Shown here: positions 10,372 to 58,050 of the stretch, in pieces | Layout: each line of letters begins with the position of its first letter | How positions within the stretch are numbered: the first letter of the stretch is position 1 | NCBI GenBank assembly: GCA_024803745.1 | Contig: JANJXV010000024.1 | Span: 19,601,927-19,665,926, forward strand | DNA length: 64,000 bases | From: Megascapheus bottae | Lineage: Eukaryota > Chordata > Mammalia > Rodentia > Geomyidae | Direction of reading: 5' to 3' | Made by a program: the position numbers and the translations under genes | The notes under the pieces: generated by a model | The model's database searches: none | Told to the model about the DNA's origin: nothing | Seen by the model: the letters and a program-made list of their open reading frames with translations, nothing else

Positions 10372-12055
10372 AAGTGGGTGAAAAGTTCCCATCATTGATT
10401 AAGAAGCCACTATGGCATTACTTAGACCCGGTATCCACATTTTAGTTCTCACTGTAGAATATCAGAAAGTGATGGCTTGTTGGCTTTGTGGTAACTGAGA
10501 ACTGTATGGGCACTGAGGAGATGCTGCCAGACACAGAACAGACATCCCCCAGGAGGAGGGATTGTTCTGCACCTGCACGACTGTCTAATGTCCTCCTGGA
10601 CATTTACGTAGGATCTAGCGCTTGTCTGAGAGATGTGCAATTCATTTGCTTTCTCTGAGACAATCCGTAATGTGTCCTGTGCTATTGTATTACCCTTGCT
10701 ATAGGTACGGTAACTACAGACTTTCCTTTACCATGGACAGTTAAGGTATGTGGTGTGTTACGATTTACTCGAATACTGGTTTTCATTCTAATGTTATCCA
10801 CATCTCTAATCTCTCACTTTCCATGAATGTCTTTACAGGAAGTTGGCCTTCCTTAACTCTTCAACAAAACACCCATTCAGAGCAAGAGTAAATGTCTGTC
10901 TCATGGCTTCTAACGGAGTCATGCCTGAGCATTGATATATTGAATTTCATCTTATTTTCATTATAAATATGTATGTGTGTGTATGTGTGTGTGGGGGAAC
11001 TCAGGCCTCACACTCTCTCATTTGGCTTTTTCACTGAAGGCTGATGCTCTACCATTTAAGCCACAGCTCCATTTTTGGCTTTTTGCTCTTTAACTGGAGA
11101 TTAAGGGTCTCTTGAATTTGTGTATCGGGGCTGGCTTCAAACTGTGATCCTCAGATCTTACCCACCCCTACCTTAGGAATAGGCATGAGCCGTGAGCATG
11201 CAGCTTTATTACAAATTTCTTCCCTTCCATGTTTCCGTTGTAATAGACTATTCAGTTGAATTTTTTAAAAAGATATTCATGTGTGCCAACTGTACTACCT
11301 ATGAATCATCTCAGCATAGCAAAAGAGAGAATGCAAAACAGCTGTTTGGGGTAAAGGGTAAGCAGGTCTTGGGGTTTACGCTGGTCTCCTTAGAGACGGG
11401 GTTTCAGGGGGCTGGGTGCAATTAGCATTTTGCATGTGAGAATCAAGTATGCTGAACATCAAGCAATACACTGGATGTTTCCCACAAGTAGCAATCATTT
11501 TGCACCCTATACGAATTTTGAATGTCTCTCTAGACATTCGTGTAAGACTCACAGCTTGTTCGACAACAGTATACTTCATTTTCTGTCTCGACAATCTGTA
11601 AATTCTCTTGTACAGAATATTTCAAAGGTTCTTTCGTTCCTATCATATATACATCAGTGCTATCATTTGCAAGCAAGTTATCTCATGACTTTCTATCCTA
11701 ACTCTGTTCTCGTTGCTGGGTTTTCATGGTCTCTGCACACCATAGCTTTTGACTGCTCCTCCTCCTGAGTTACTATGTATTCACTATAAACAGGTGTAGG
11801 CATCGGACGTCTTATATTTTCTAGTACTATAAACGTGTGCCCAAGCGGATGTGCCTTTTATTTCCCTTTCATTCTTTTGTTAGTTTTGTCAAATTTTTCA
11901 TTTATTTCTAGAATGGCATGTGGTTAGTATATTTATCTCCGACTTGCATTTAAAGATTGCAAAGCAGATGTTGCAAAGGATGTGTCATTTAAAGAGGGAA
12001 AAAGGCAGAAAGGAGCCATTGAGAACTACTAAACTAGGCCTAAAGGAACTATGAG

Positions 12056-12170
12056 AGAAGGAAGAAAGGAAGGAAGGAAGGAAGGAAGGAAGGAAGGAAG
12101 GAAGGAAGGAAGGAAGGAAGGAAAGAAGGAAGGAAGGAAGGAAGGAAGGAAGGAAGGAAGGAAGGAAGGG
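12056..12170 (+). repeat. (GAAG)n microsatellite
   Basis: A nearly pure GGAA/GAAG tetranucleotide run of about 110 bp, with one GAAAG interruption. Confidence 0.95.
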
Positions 12171-13414
12171 AAGACTGTTGCTGGGTCTAGGAAAACAAAA
12201 GAAAGAAGATCATCTTTTCATTTGTTGCATATTTCAACCAAGAAATTCAGAAGCTTTAGATACTAATGTAAAAATCTCACAAATAGAAATACCAACTCAG
12301 GTGGAACTGGAACTGGAAATCTGGGCAACTGGCATGGGTTGGTGAGGAAGGAAAACACTTGAATCATAATAGAAAAGGACATATTGGGCCAGTCATCCAT
12401 GTGCTCCTAAGATGAACTCTAATGCCATTTAATCTGCCCTACATACAAAAAGACAAGGTGTTACACACAATTTTCATTTCTGCTTCTACATATACCAGAA
12501 AACAAAGCTGGTGCCCTAAAGGGTCTGAGGATGGCCCTTTTCATTTCTTTATATCACCAAAGCAAGCCACTATGGCAGCATTTGGGTTTATCAACCAGGC
12601 TTGTATGAATCTGGTTAGTGCAATTTAGCCCTCCTAAAATACTGACATTTCCATGAAATCTTGACCTGAGAAATCAGTCTCTGTATTCACACTAATTACA
12701 GCACAAATGGCTTCTTTGCCATACATAATCCAGTCAAAGACCCAAACGGGCAGGTCATTTCAGTTGTATCTCTTCATACTATTGCATCTGAGCCAAGCCC
12801 CTTGAGTTTTCTAATGAAATATAAAGACAGGGAGATGTGTAACTCACATCAGCTCACTAGGAAGACACTGAACCTTATTTAACTCTGTAGTAATACTTAC
12901 ATTTAACTCTTTTTAGTTTTGTTTGGGGCCTCAGCAAATATTCTACCCAAGATGCAATGTCTAAAGTCCTGATTTCAATGGATATAATTCCATGCCAGTG
13001 ATTCATTTCAATGATTCCAATGGATATAATTTTCTTGCAACTAACCCCAAACAAAACCACCCTATGCTATCCAGTAAACTAAAGAAGTAGACAGAGAAAC
13101 ATTGATGGAATTGACAAAACTTAGCAATCAAGTTATGTCGAAGACAACGCAAATTCTCCAAAACATTGGAATTATGGGGAGACCTTTAAAAACTAGCTCT
13201 GCGAAATGATCACCCTCAGAAGGAATGACTCAACTGGGAAGGAGAGCAAGCTGGGCAGTGGAAATTTTGTATAGCAAAGCTTGGAAGCTACTAAGCTGCT
13301 ACTTATTTTAAGGCCTTAGGTCAGCTGGCAAGGAAATACCAAAGTCTATTATCTGAGTTGATTTGGTCCTGTAAGAAAATAAAGTGGTTGGGTATCATTA
13401 ATATTCGCCATTCC

Positions 13415-49458
<36,044 letters not shown>

Positions 49459-49491
49459 TCAGCCGCGTCTCGGGGCGGGCGGGGCTGGGCG

Positions 49492-49503
49492 CTTTCGGTT
49501 TCC
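49492..49503 (-). promoter_or_regulatory. ISRE in ZC3HAV1 proximal promoter
   Basis: On the gene strand the site reads GGAAACCGAAAG, which matches the ISRE core GAAANNGAAA. It is 100 bp upstream of the ATG. ZC3HAV1 is an established interferon/IRF3-responsive gene, so a functional site here is expected. A weaker GAAA-rich run lies at 49441-49458 on the plus strand. Confidence 0.65.
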
Positions 49504-50418
49504 AATTCGTCCGAGGTCAGGGCTCGGCGACCTCGCTTAAAGCCAGGCACGATGGCGAGCGGACAAACCGATCGCGCACCCGCCAACGTGCCCGCGATCG
49601 CGGCTACGGCTGGACGACGCCTTCCGCTCCCAGCCTCGACGATCGTCAGGTTTCCCCAGCTGCGCCCCGCGACGCCTGCCTGGTGAGAAGAGGAAGTTGA
49701 AAATGGTCCCGGGGCTCCCGGGAGGAGGTCTGATAAAGCCACCCCAGAGGCGGGCGTCCCGCCCCCGGGGCCCCACTGGAGCCGCCCCACCCCTCCCCGG
49801 AAAGAGCTGACCCTAGGGAGCGCTCCTTCCGACCCGGAAAGTCGGTTTTCCCCTCCCTCCCCTCCGCCCCTTCTCGGTCAGCGCGCCCTGGTTCCGCACT
49901 CGAGGAAGGAGCCTGAGCGATCGCGCCCCCGCGGCCGCCGCCGGCCCGGCCCCCGCCGGGCTCCCGGCCCCCAGGTCGCGACGCGCCTGCTCTTCGAGTC
50001 TCAGCGCGCCCCCTCTGAACACTGGCTGCCTGCGGCGGCCAACTTGGGCGCCCCCTCCCCCGAAACCGCCGCCTTTTCGATCTCCTGATTGTGAGACGTT
50101 TCAAGGTGTCTGAGCGGTTCCTTCCACCGTCTCCCCTCCACTCACCGCGAGGATGTTTATTCTAAAAGCAAACCTAGGTGTGAAATCTTAGCCTCAGAAA
50201 ACAAAACAGTGCCCTGATCCCCACCTCCGCCCCCCGTGTTTTCCTTCTCATTCACCTGGGTAGGAGGGGGGGGGGTGGTCCTATCCTTTGTTATCATTAA
50301 AAAACAGAAAAAAAGCCCAGTGCATCCATATGCAGAAAACTAACAGGGGGTCTTTGTGAGTCGCCCTGCGGTAATCCCAGGTCCCAGAGGATCCCCGAGC
50401 CCCGGGAGACGTCAGACG

Positions 50419-50431
50419 CGAAACCGAAACT
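50419..50431 (+). promoter_or_regulatory. Distal ISRE upstream of ZC3HAV1
   Basis: CGAAACCGAAACT is a perfect GAAANNGAAACT-type ISRE. It sits in a CpG-rich patch about 1.03 kb upstream of the ZC3HAV1 ATG. Its location in an island-like segment suggests promoter or enhancer use; function is inferred. Confidence 0.55.
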
Positions 50432-50685
50432 ACGCCCGGAGCCGAGCGCAGAGCCACGGCTTCCAGGTGTGCGGGTCCCGGGACGCCGCGCGAGCGCAGA
50501 GCCTGGGCAGACGGAGCGCCGCCGAGGGACGGTGCAGAGCTGGTGGTGCTTCATGTTTGTTCCTGAAATGGGACATTTCCTACAGAGCAAATAATGGTAA
50601 AATACTAGAAAGGAGGCATATGCTGTTTGATTACTTGTTATTTTGCGGGATGGTGAAGGAAAGAAACATGGTATGCTTGGGACTG

Positions 50686-50752
50686 TGCTCCTCCTCCTCC
50701 TCCTTCTCCTTATCCTCCTCCTCCTTCTCCTTATCCTCCTCCTCCTTTTCTT
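50686..50752 (+). repeat. (TCC)n/(TTCTCC) pyrimidine repeat
   Basis: A CTCCTCCTCC run with a repeated TTCTCCTTAT unit appears in two tandem copies. Confidence 0.9.
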
Positions 50753-52502
50753 TGGCAATATGACTATTTTTTTGTTATAAGTTGGTTTGACGGTTTTTAT
50801 GCTGCTCTTGACTATTCTTTATATTTAAAGATATTTTGTGCAGATGTCTATATCTGAATTCTTTTATCCAAGGTCATAGATTAATTAATACCTTTTCTTT
50901 TTTAAGAGGAGAAGGTTTATGGAGAGAAAGGGAAAACAGACCTACAGCCGCACAAGATCTACCTTTTATTTTTTCAATAAATGTGATATACAGGTGATAG
51001 ATTAAAAGACATATAATTAGTGGAAGCTTTCATCAATTAAAAAATAACCCAAAACAGAATGCAAACATTGGATGGATCTTGGTTTTTTGATCCAATCTGC
51101 TCTTCTTCTTTTGATCGGAGAATTGAGTTTATTAAAGTTTAGGGTTATTTGGGGCTGAGAGCATGGTCTAGTGGAGAGTGCTTGCCTAGCATGCACCAAG
51201 CCATGGGTTGGATTCCTCGATACCACATACATAGAAAAAGCCAGGAGTGGTGCTGTGACTCAAGTGCTAGCCTTGAAAAGGCTCAAAGACAGTGCTGAGG
51301 TCCTGAGTTCAAGCCCCAGAACTTCCAAAAAAAACATGTTCAGGCTTATTATAGAGATATCTGTCATGTTTCCTACCACTTTCTTGATTTCCTGTATTTT
51401 GTTTTTTATTTTCCCTTTTCAGTGCTTACTTTACCAGTATACCACTAGGCCACGTTCCCAGCTCTCCGCTCCCCCACTCCCCTCTTTTTTTTAAAGCCTG
51501 ATGGGGGACTCAGAATGTGGCTTAGTGGTACAGTGCCTGCCTAGCTTTCTTAAATCTTTTTCAAATAATAAAAATCATAGTTACTCAGGATGCTGAGATC
51601 TGAGGATTCAGGTTAGGATTTCTTGCCTATTCTGGGCCTCTTATCTCCAATTACCTAGCAAAAACAAAAGGAAGTGAGCTACTGGCTCAAGTGTTAGAAT
51701 GCCAGCCAGCCTTGAGAGAAAAAGCTAAAGGGATAGTGCCCTGAGTTCAAGCCCAGTACCAACACACACACACACACACACACACACAAAGAAATAGAAA
51801 TGGAATACTTTGGGATGAAAACCAGCCAGGCCTGGGCCCACAACATTACCTGATTCTTTGTTGGCTGTGCCTGCTACATCTATAATTGGCCTTGTTTACG
51901 GTCTAACAGGTTCCCAGGGACCTTTTACTATTAAATCACTTGAGTCCAATGACTTCATTGTATTTACTGATATTTTTTTTGGCCAGTCTTGAGACTTGAA
52001 CTCAGATCCTGGGCACTGTCCCTGAGCTTCTCTGTGCTCAAGACTAGTATTCTACTACTTGAGCCACAACACCACTTCCAGCTTTTTCTGTTTATGTGGT
52101 GCTGAGGAATCAACCCCAGGGTTTCATGCATGCTAGGCAAGCAGTCTACCATTAAGCCACATTCCCAGCCTTCCTACAATCTTCTATGCAGCCATAGATT
52201 AGTCTCTCTGAACATGTAGATGTCTAAGAAACTGTCTTCCATATTCAATGAACGTTTAGAGGAAACACAAATAAGTGTTAAAGTATAAGGGAATCTGGCT
52301 GAATGCTACAGCAGACACTCAAGAGGTTAGAGGTGATAATAATACAGGTAATAAATTATTTCCTTCTATTTCAAGTCATGGAAATCAATTTGAGGGCTGG
52401 GAATATAGCTCAGTGGTAGAGTTCTTGCTCACTTTGCATGAGGCCTTGAGTTCTTCCTATTCCCATATACACAAACACAGGCCTGTATGTAATCATATAT
52501 CA

Positions 52503-52795
52503 TGTTGGCTGGGGTGAAGTCTCTCTCTGAGGACTGATATTCCAGCAGCCAAGATTCTGCCTGGCTGTCTGTGTCTCAAGGTCCCTGTGGCCCATCCTGG
52601 CTGCTAGGCCTGGCCACTAACGTTAACCCCACCTCCCATTCACAAGACACTCTCCCATCTTCTTTCAGGGTCCCTTTCTATAAATACCCCTCCCTAGCTT
52701 AAAGGCAGCGGCTACTCTCTGTGCTGATGGAGACAGTATGCCAGTCTTGATGGTATTAAACTTTTCTCCCCTCTGGGGGGATATGTTTGGTGTCA
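52503..52795 (+). mobile_element. Solo LTR-like element
   Basis: The element starts TGTTGGCTGGGG and has a TATA box (ctataaataccc near 52680) and ATTAAA near 52755. It ends around ggtgtcaaggca. No internal genes were seen and the ends are approximate. Confidence 0.45.
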
Positions 52796-52997
52796 AGGCA
52801 TCTAATGTGTGTGTGTGTAGATAAGACATTTACCAAGGAAACGATTTTAGTTGTTGAAAGGAAGAGCAAAGAAGATATTTAGGGAATTTTAGAAATATGG
52901 CCAGCCTCTCAGGAAGGAGCTACTGACAGGAACATAAGATGCTGAAGTGGCCAGGTTTGGTGGTACCTACCTATAACCTCAATAGCAGAAGGCTAAG

Positions 52998-52999
52998 AC

Positions 53000-53066
<67 letters not shown>

Positions 53067-53085
53067 AAGAGAGAGAGAGAGGAGG
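52998..53085 (+). repeat. (GA)n microsatellite
   Basis: About 30 uninterrupted GA units after a short B1 fragment, then a G/A-rich run. Confidence 0.95.
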
Positions 53086-55350
53086 GGAGGGGTAGAAGAG
53101 TCCAGAGGGAGCACCAGAAAAAGTCAAAGGTGGTAGTCTGTGTCAGATTGGAACTCCAGAGCAGGAGTTAACCCTGGGGCAAGGGGAAAAATAAAAGCTA
53201 GCTCCCAGTACCTTGCTTTGGAGTCACTGGTAGGGCCATCAGGAAAATACGAGTTTGGCTAGAAGGTGACTCCATAATAGTTAAGCCTGGAGGCTATCCG
53301 CTTAACATACTTCTGGAAGCCAAACAACTAGAACAACCCGAGTGAACATGGCGTAAGCTACAGTCCAACCTTGACAAATGGAGAAGGAGGGCCACAGGGT
53401 GTCAGTCAGTCATGGATTGTAGCTAGCACCGCCCGCCCAACCCTCCCTTCTCCATTTGTACTCTGGAAGTGGCTCTTTCCTGGGTTTGGGCTCAGGGCCT
53501 GAGCACTATTCTTGGGTTTTCTACCCCTAGAGCTCTACCACTTGAGCCACAGCACCACTTCTGGCTTTTTCTATGTATGTGGTACCCAGGAATTGAGCCA
53601 GGGTTTTGGTGCATGCTAGGCGAGCACTCACCACTAGGCAAAACTCCCAGCCCCTGGAAGCAGCTCTTTTAGAACCCTCTTCCTACAAGAAACAGTACAG
53701 GGAAGCAAATGCAATGATCCCTATTCTATCTGCCACCCACTAGGAATGCCAATACCCTCACCCTGGTCTAGCACTTAGCCGATCTTCATAGCTGACTAGG
53801 TTGGGAGCCCAGTGCTCATTCCTCAGGGGTCTAGGCACATTCTTCAGCCAAAGGTGTGGTTCTTGTCTTAGTCATTCAATCACAGTTGAGCCAATAAGAA
53901 CCAAGAGACACTTAAATGCATCCCTGGGGTTCCAGACACATTCCATTCTGCCCCAGCATGGAACCACCTTACCTCCCTTAGCTGACCTTTCCTGAGAAGA
54001 CCTTTCCTTTTCTTACCTCCTAGGCTCTGACCATTAGCTAGCAGCCAGCTCGTGTGAACCTCTGTTGTGTCTATGGGCCAAACTATGTCCATTTGGAGGT
54101 TCTGGGCCTCTAACTATAGAGTTCTGACTTGGGGGAATAGAAATACCCACTTACTCCAGGGTCCATACTGGCAAGGTAAACAGAGATATAGCATACTTAA
54201 GAGTGGCACCAAGGGCCGGAAGTTTGGCCTTGTGGTAGAGTGCTTGCCTAGCATGCACGAAGACCTGGGTTTGATTCCTCGGTACCACATACATAGAAAA
54301 AAGCTGGAAGTGGTGCTGAAGCTCAAGTGGTAGAGCGCTAGCCTTGAGAAAGTCCAAGGACAGTGCTCAGGCTCTGAATTTAAGCCCTGGACAGGAAAAA
54401 AAAAAAAAGTGGCACCAGCCACTGCCATATTCTCCATCCTACAATGCAGTCACTATAAATTGTGACTATTTCATAGTGGCTTAGAGAGCAGGATGCAATA
54501 TCAGATGGTTCTACATCAACTTCTCTCTGCTCGTTGAGGGGCTTGAACTCTGGGCTTGGGCACTGTCCCTGAGCTCTTTTGCTCAATGCTACTGCAAGAC
54601 ACAGCTCCCCTACCCATTTTCGAGCAGTTAATTAGATATAAGAGTCTCACAGGGACTTTTCTGTTCAGGTTGGCTTTGAACTGCAATTCTCTCATCTCAG
54701 CTTCCTGAGCCACCAGTGCCTAGCACTATTTGTTTTAGTGCCAGTCTAGTGGCTTGAACTGAGCAAGCACATGGGCACTGTCCCTGAGCTTCTTTTTGCT
54801 CCAAATTGTTGTTCTACTACTTGAAACACATCTCTACTTTCAGCTTTAATTGGAGATAAGAGGGTCATGGATTTTCCTGCCCAAGATAGCCTTACTTGAA
54901 TCCTTATATTTCAGCCTTCTGAGTAGCTATGATTACAGGTATGAGCTCCAGCACCCGGCTTAACTCCTGTTTTACAGGACCAGAATGAATGGGATTAGCC
55001 TAACTTCTAAATACGACAGTCCCAAATAGTTGACAAGCGGTAGAGCCAAGGCCTCTGGATATCAATCAAGACTTCATTTGCCTCATTCTCCCATGGATTT
55101 AAGAAGATGCTTCCAGTTTCTCTGAACACTAGCTGACCTCTAACCCTGCTTTTCTTCTTCTTTCAGTGTTTCATCATTGCAGTGAATGCTGTCAGTCTGT
55201 CTGGGGAAAGATTGGAAGAGCTATTATAGTGCATTGCTGCCACAGGCTTGCAGGTTCTTTACCTGAGGGGACAAGTCACTTCTTCAATTCACCGGCGTCT
55301 GAGTTCAAGCATGGAGACTGGGTTAAGAATTATAATTATATGGAGTAGCT

Positions 55351-55385
55351 ATTCTTCTCCTCCTCCTCCTCCTCCTCCTCCTTAT
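55351..55385 (+). repeat. (TCC)n microsatellite
   Basis: Around ten TCC units. Confidence 0.9.
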
Positions 55386-56544
55386 TCTTCTTGTTTTGTT
55401 TCTTAAATCTTAATTCTTTGAGGAGTGGGTATAGTGCTGGAGTTTGAACTCAGGGCCTGGTGTGTCCTATGCAAGTATTCTGTCACTGTGCCAAAGCCTC
55501 AGCCCTTTTTGCATTAGTTTGTTTTTAGAGTAGGTTTTGCATTATTCACTTGGTTCAATCTTAGACCATGATTCTCCTTTTTTGCCTTTAAAAGATGTTG
55601 GGATTTGGGGCAGGAGTTTGGCCTAGTGCTAGAGTGCTTGCCTAGCATGCACAAAGACCCGGGTTTGATTCCTCGGTACCACATACATAGAAAAAAGCTG
55701 GAAGTGGTGCTGAGGCTCAACTGGTAGAGCTCTAGCCTTGAGAAAGTCCAAGGACAGTGCTCAGGCCCTGAGCTAAAGCCCAGGACTGGCAAAGAAAAAA
55801 AAAAAAAGATGTTGGGATTATAAGTGATGGCTCCTCATTTATTACTCATGTCTGTTAGCATTATTGAGCTTTTTGTTTTTCTTTTTTTTTGCACCAGTCC
55901 TAGGGCTTGAACACAGGGCCTGAGCACTGTCGTTAGGCTTTCTTAAGGCTAGAGCTCTACCACTTGAACCACAGCACCACTTCTGGCTTTTTCTATGTAT
56001 GTATGAATCGAATCCGGGTCTTCACACATGCTAGGCAAACACTTTACCACTAGGCCAAACTCCCGGCCCCCTTCTCTTTTTTTTCTCTTGTCAGAGAACT
56101 TGAATTCTGGGTCCGGGAGCTATCCCTAAGCTTTTCTCCTCAAGGCCAGTGATCTACCACTTTGAGGTAGAGCACTATTTCTAATCTCTCTGGTAGTTAA
56201 TTGATGATAAGGATCTCATAGGCTTTCTTGCCCTGGCTGTCTTTAAACCGTGATGCTTACATCTCAGCCTCCTAAGTAGCTAGGATTACAGGTGTCTGCT
56301 CCAGCGCCTGGCTTTGGATCTCAATTATTATGAACTAACACTTTCACACTCTAGGGAAACATCTTGGCAACAATCTTTAGCATCTGATCTTTGCCAGAAT
56401 GTGATGCATTATATCCTGAGAGTGGGCACTGAAGCCAATAAATTCTTCCATATACAGTCATATTTCCATTTATTTAACAGCCTTTTCAGAATGGTAATGT
56501 TGGAAATTGGTGTCTATAGTTTAGTTTAAAACAACAACAACAGG

Positions 56545-56735
56545 AGTTTGGCCTAGTGGTTAAAGTGCTTGCCTAGCATGCATGAAGACCCGGGTTCGAT
56601 TCCTCGGTACCACATACATAGAAAAAAAAAAAAAGCCAGAAGTGGTGCTGAGGCTCAAGTGGCAGAGCTCTAGCATTGAGAAAGTCCAAGGACAGTGCTC
56701 AGGCCCTGAGCTCAACCCAGGACTGGCAAAAAAAA
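56545..56735 (+). mobile_element. IDL-Geo SINE, 'ggttaaagtgc' variant
   Basis: Near-consensus copy of the variant subfamily with an A-rich insertion between the halves (about 56619-56634). It is followed directly by a second IDL-Geo at 56745-56930. Confidence 0.8.
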
Positions 56736-56928
56736 AAACACAAGGGCTGGGAGTTTGGTCTAGTGATAGTTTGCCTGGCATGCATGAAGACCTGGGTTCA
56801 ATTCCTCAGTACCACATACATAGAAAAAAGCTGGAAGTGGTGCCAAGGCTCAAGTGGTAGAGCTCTAGCCTTGAGGAAGTCCAAGAACAGTGCTCAGGCC
56901 CTGAGCTCAAGCTCCAGGACTGGCAGAA

Positions 56929-57028
<100 letters not shown>

Positions 57029-57979
57029 GTGGTATGTGTGGGGGGGAGGGAAATGGGTACCAAGACATGTGAAAGGGTATCAATGTATGTGAATTATTGC
57101 ACCTTCTATCTGGCAAATATCATGTAACCCTTTTACTAATTACAATAAAAAAATCAACATTAATAAATTCTTTAATAAAAAAAAGAAAGAAGAAAGACAA
57201 ACAGAACAATTGACTGATAAAGGAAAAGAAAGAACTGTTAAGTAATCAAAGGAAGAATTTTTGTTTGATTTTTTTTTAATTGTGCCTGTCTTTTTATGTC
57301 TTTTATCATATTATTCTACTGGAGCATCTGAGCACATGTGGGAATTACAAGGAAATAAATTAGAAGAGAGTACAAAATTCGAGCTGACAGGGCACATTGG
57401 TATGAAATTAAGCTATATGAACTACACCATTCAGGGAGAAGCAAAACAAATGTTGGCTACTACGAGTCTTCTACGCCATGTCATAAAAATGAAAAGTATA
57501 TAAACATTAGAGGTTGAGTCAGATGGAATATCCAAAGTCCATGTCAACAGATGTTTGACAGGAGATACGGAAGTAGACGGAGGCTGCAGTCTAGAGATCA
57601 GACAAAAGGAGAGTGGAAGAGGGTGGGGGTGGGTGGAGGCAGCAGGCATAGGGGTTTTCCCTAAGGTCTTGATAAAGTAGTCTACTGGCCCCCAATGACT
57701 GTAGCCTCCAGACATTTTCACTCGTGGGCAGGTCCCTACTGCACTGGATAGGTCCAATTTTGGCAATTAATGAGATAATATAGAAGTAACTGTGGGTTAC
57801 TTCTATAACCCATTAGGTCAGGTTTCTTCATTGCTTCTTTGGGATCCTTTGCTCCAAGGAAGCTGAACATTAGGGTTGTGCTCAGAAGAAATCTAAGTTG
57901 CATATAAAGTAAGCTCTCCCCACTACAACCAGCATGAAGATGCACAGCATGTGATAAGCCACATAGAAAACGACCTTCC

Positions 57980-58050
57980 TTCCATCCTTTTTTCCTTCTT
58001 TCCTTCCTTCCTTCCTTCTTTCCTTTCCTCCTTTCTTCCTTTCCTTTCCC
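57980..58050 (+). repeat. (CCTT)n microsatellite
   Basis: Degenerate TTCC/TTCCC repeat at the start of a reverse SINE right half (58055-58200). Confidence 0.85.

Larger units (their letters stand above)
5376..13414. repeat. Intergenic region between ZC3HAV1L and ZC3HAV1
   Basis: No gene was recognised. SINEs include 5662-5826 (B1-Geo -), 5832-5996 (IDL-Geo -), 6784-6870 (B1 +), 7850-8000 (IDL-Geo +), 8000-8235 (B1-Geo +), 8322-8530 (IDL-Geo +), 8530-8755 (B1-Geo +), 8775-8995 and 9195-9395 (IDL-Geo -), 9683-9930 and 10993-11192 (B1-Geo -). A solo-LTR-like element lies at about 10009-10371 and a GAAG tract at 12056-12170. Stretches 6000-6650, 6870-7840, 10380-10980 and 11200-13414 show no coding signal. 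The last includes the ZC3HAV1 3' UTR; minus-strand AATAAA hexamers occur at 11901-11906 and 11857-11862. Confidence 0.65.

Noticed and set aside
11430..11768. 112-codon plus-strand frame in the intergenic region
   Set aside because: No recognisable domains or homology, AT-rich and isolated; likely chance.
50356..50763. Possible extra upstream first exon in the second CpG patch
   Set aside because: The open frame ends in a TCC repeat and no convincing donor leading to ZC3HAV1 exon 1 was found; treated as regulatory sequence only.
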